A stretch of 5,842 nt of DNA. Origin: an uncultured Ruminococcus sp. GTDB lineage: Bacteria > Bacillota > Clostridia > Oscillospirales > Ruminococcaceae. The notes under the pieces are model-generated. The model worked only from the letters and a program-made list of their open reading frames with translations. It made no database searches and was not told the origin of the DNA. Where the stretch lies: the NCBI GenBank assembly GCA_945867875.1, contig CAMBJF010000158.1, forward strand, positions 1 to 5,842. Direction: 5' to 3'. How positions within the stretch are numbered: the stretch's first letter is position 1; each line of letters opens with the position of its first letter. Below are positions 5,677-5,842 of the stretch, one piece after another. Made by a program: the position numbers and the translations under genes.

Positions 5677-5842
5677 TTTGTGTATCCTTTCATATCCATT
5701 TCGTAGATGAAAATTTCTTCAAGTGAAAGGGGTATCTGCTCGGAAAGCTCCGCACCGAGAGAGGCTGTTTTCTCATCAAGCCCCTCCCCGTCACGGGTTA
5801 TTACACGGACAACTCTGCCCTCGGCGGTGTACTGCATAATGC
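5673..5842 (-). CDS. ABC transporter ATP-binding protein, C-terminal end (partial)
   Basis: The last 55 codons before a TGA at 5673-5675 are present; the rest lies beyond the window. The Walker and signature motifs are therefore not visible. The identification rests on the ending PLSLEEIFIYEMDMKGYTK, which closely follows the LEEIFIYEM-x-x-x-GY tail common to ATPases of ABC-2 exporters in Clostridia. It also rests on the ATGA overlap with a permease gene. The preceding residues (RVVRVITRDGEGLDEKTASL) fit the beta-strand region of a C-terminal accessory domain. The protein would power the permease encoded next to it. Confidence 0.8.
   Translation of the reverse strand, partial: IMQYTAEGRVVRVITRDGEGLDEKTASLGAELSEQIPLSLEEIFIYEMDMKGYTK

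Overview
The window looks like a chromosomal piece of a Gram-positive Clostridia, most likely a Ruminococcus-type Oscillospiraceae. This is inferred from strong consensus sigma-A promoters (TTGACA/TATAAT), AGGAGG-type ribosome sites, intrinsic hairpin-plus-U terminators, moderate G+C content and the gene families present. No database search was possible. The first 47 bases are not genomic. They are an Illumina Nextera P7/index/Read-2 adapter left on the end of a draft contig, so real sequence starts at 48.

Layout. (1) 48-745, minus strand: the N-terminal third of ComEC, the DNA-uptake channel protein, cut off by the contig end, with its own extended -10 promoter at 786-815. (2) 816-1116, plus strand: an A-tract region and a near-perfect promoter driving tRNA-Pro(GGG), closed by a strong terminator. 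(3) 1178-3380, plus strand: a TetR-family regulator followed by a MATE multidrug/cation antiporter, a classic regulator-pump pair. Both genes sit directly behind a terminator-like hairpin with a U-tract. The tetR gene has no visible promoter of its own and lies behind the tRNA terminator. The MATE gene has a consensus promoter with a 13-bp hairpin and T8 tract between it and the ribosome site. (4) 3396-3423: terminator of the MATE gene. (5) 3424-3601: a gene-free element whose two ends form an ungapped inverted repeat of about 56 bp, with two more hairpins in the middle. It is either a MITE-like mobile repeat or a structured RNA. (6) 3601-5842, minus strand: an ABC-2 type exporter set, read right to left as ATPase (C-terminal end only), permease (4-bp ATGA overlap with the ATPase gene), then an XRE-type regulator with two C-terminal membrane helices and its own likely promoter.

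How the parts work together. The TetR/MATE pair is probably a ligand-responsive efflux module. The ATPase/permease pair forms an exporter of unknown substrate. The adjoining membrane-linked XRE regulator may respond to the membrane or to the exporter. The most interesting parts are the 3424-3601 element and the terminator-before-gene arrangement of the efflux pair.
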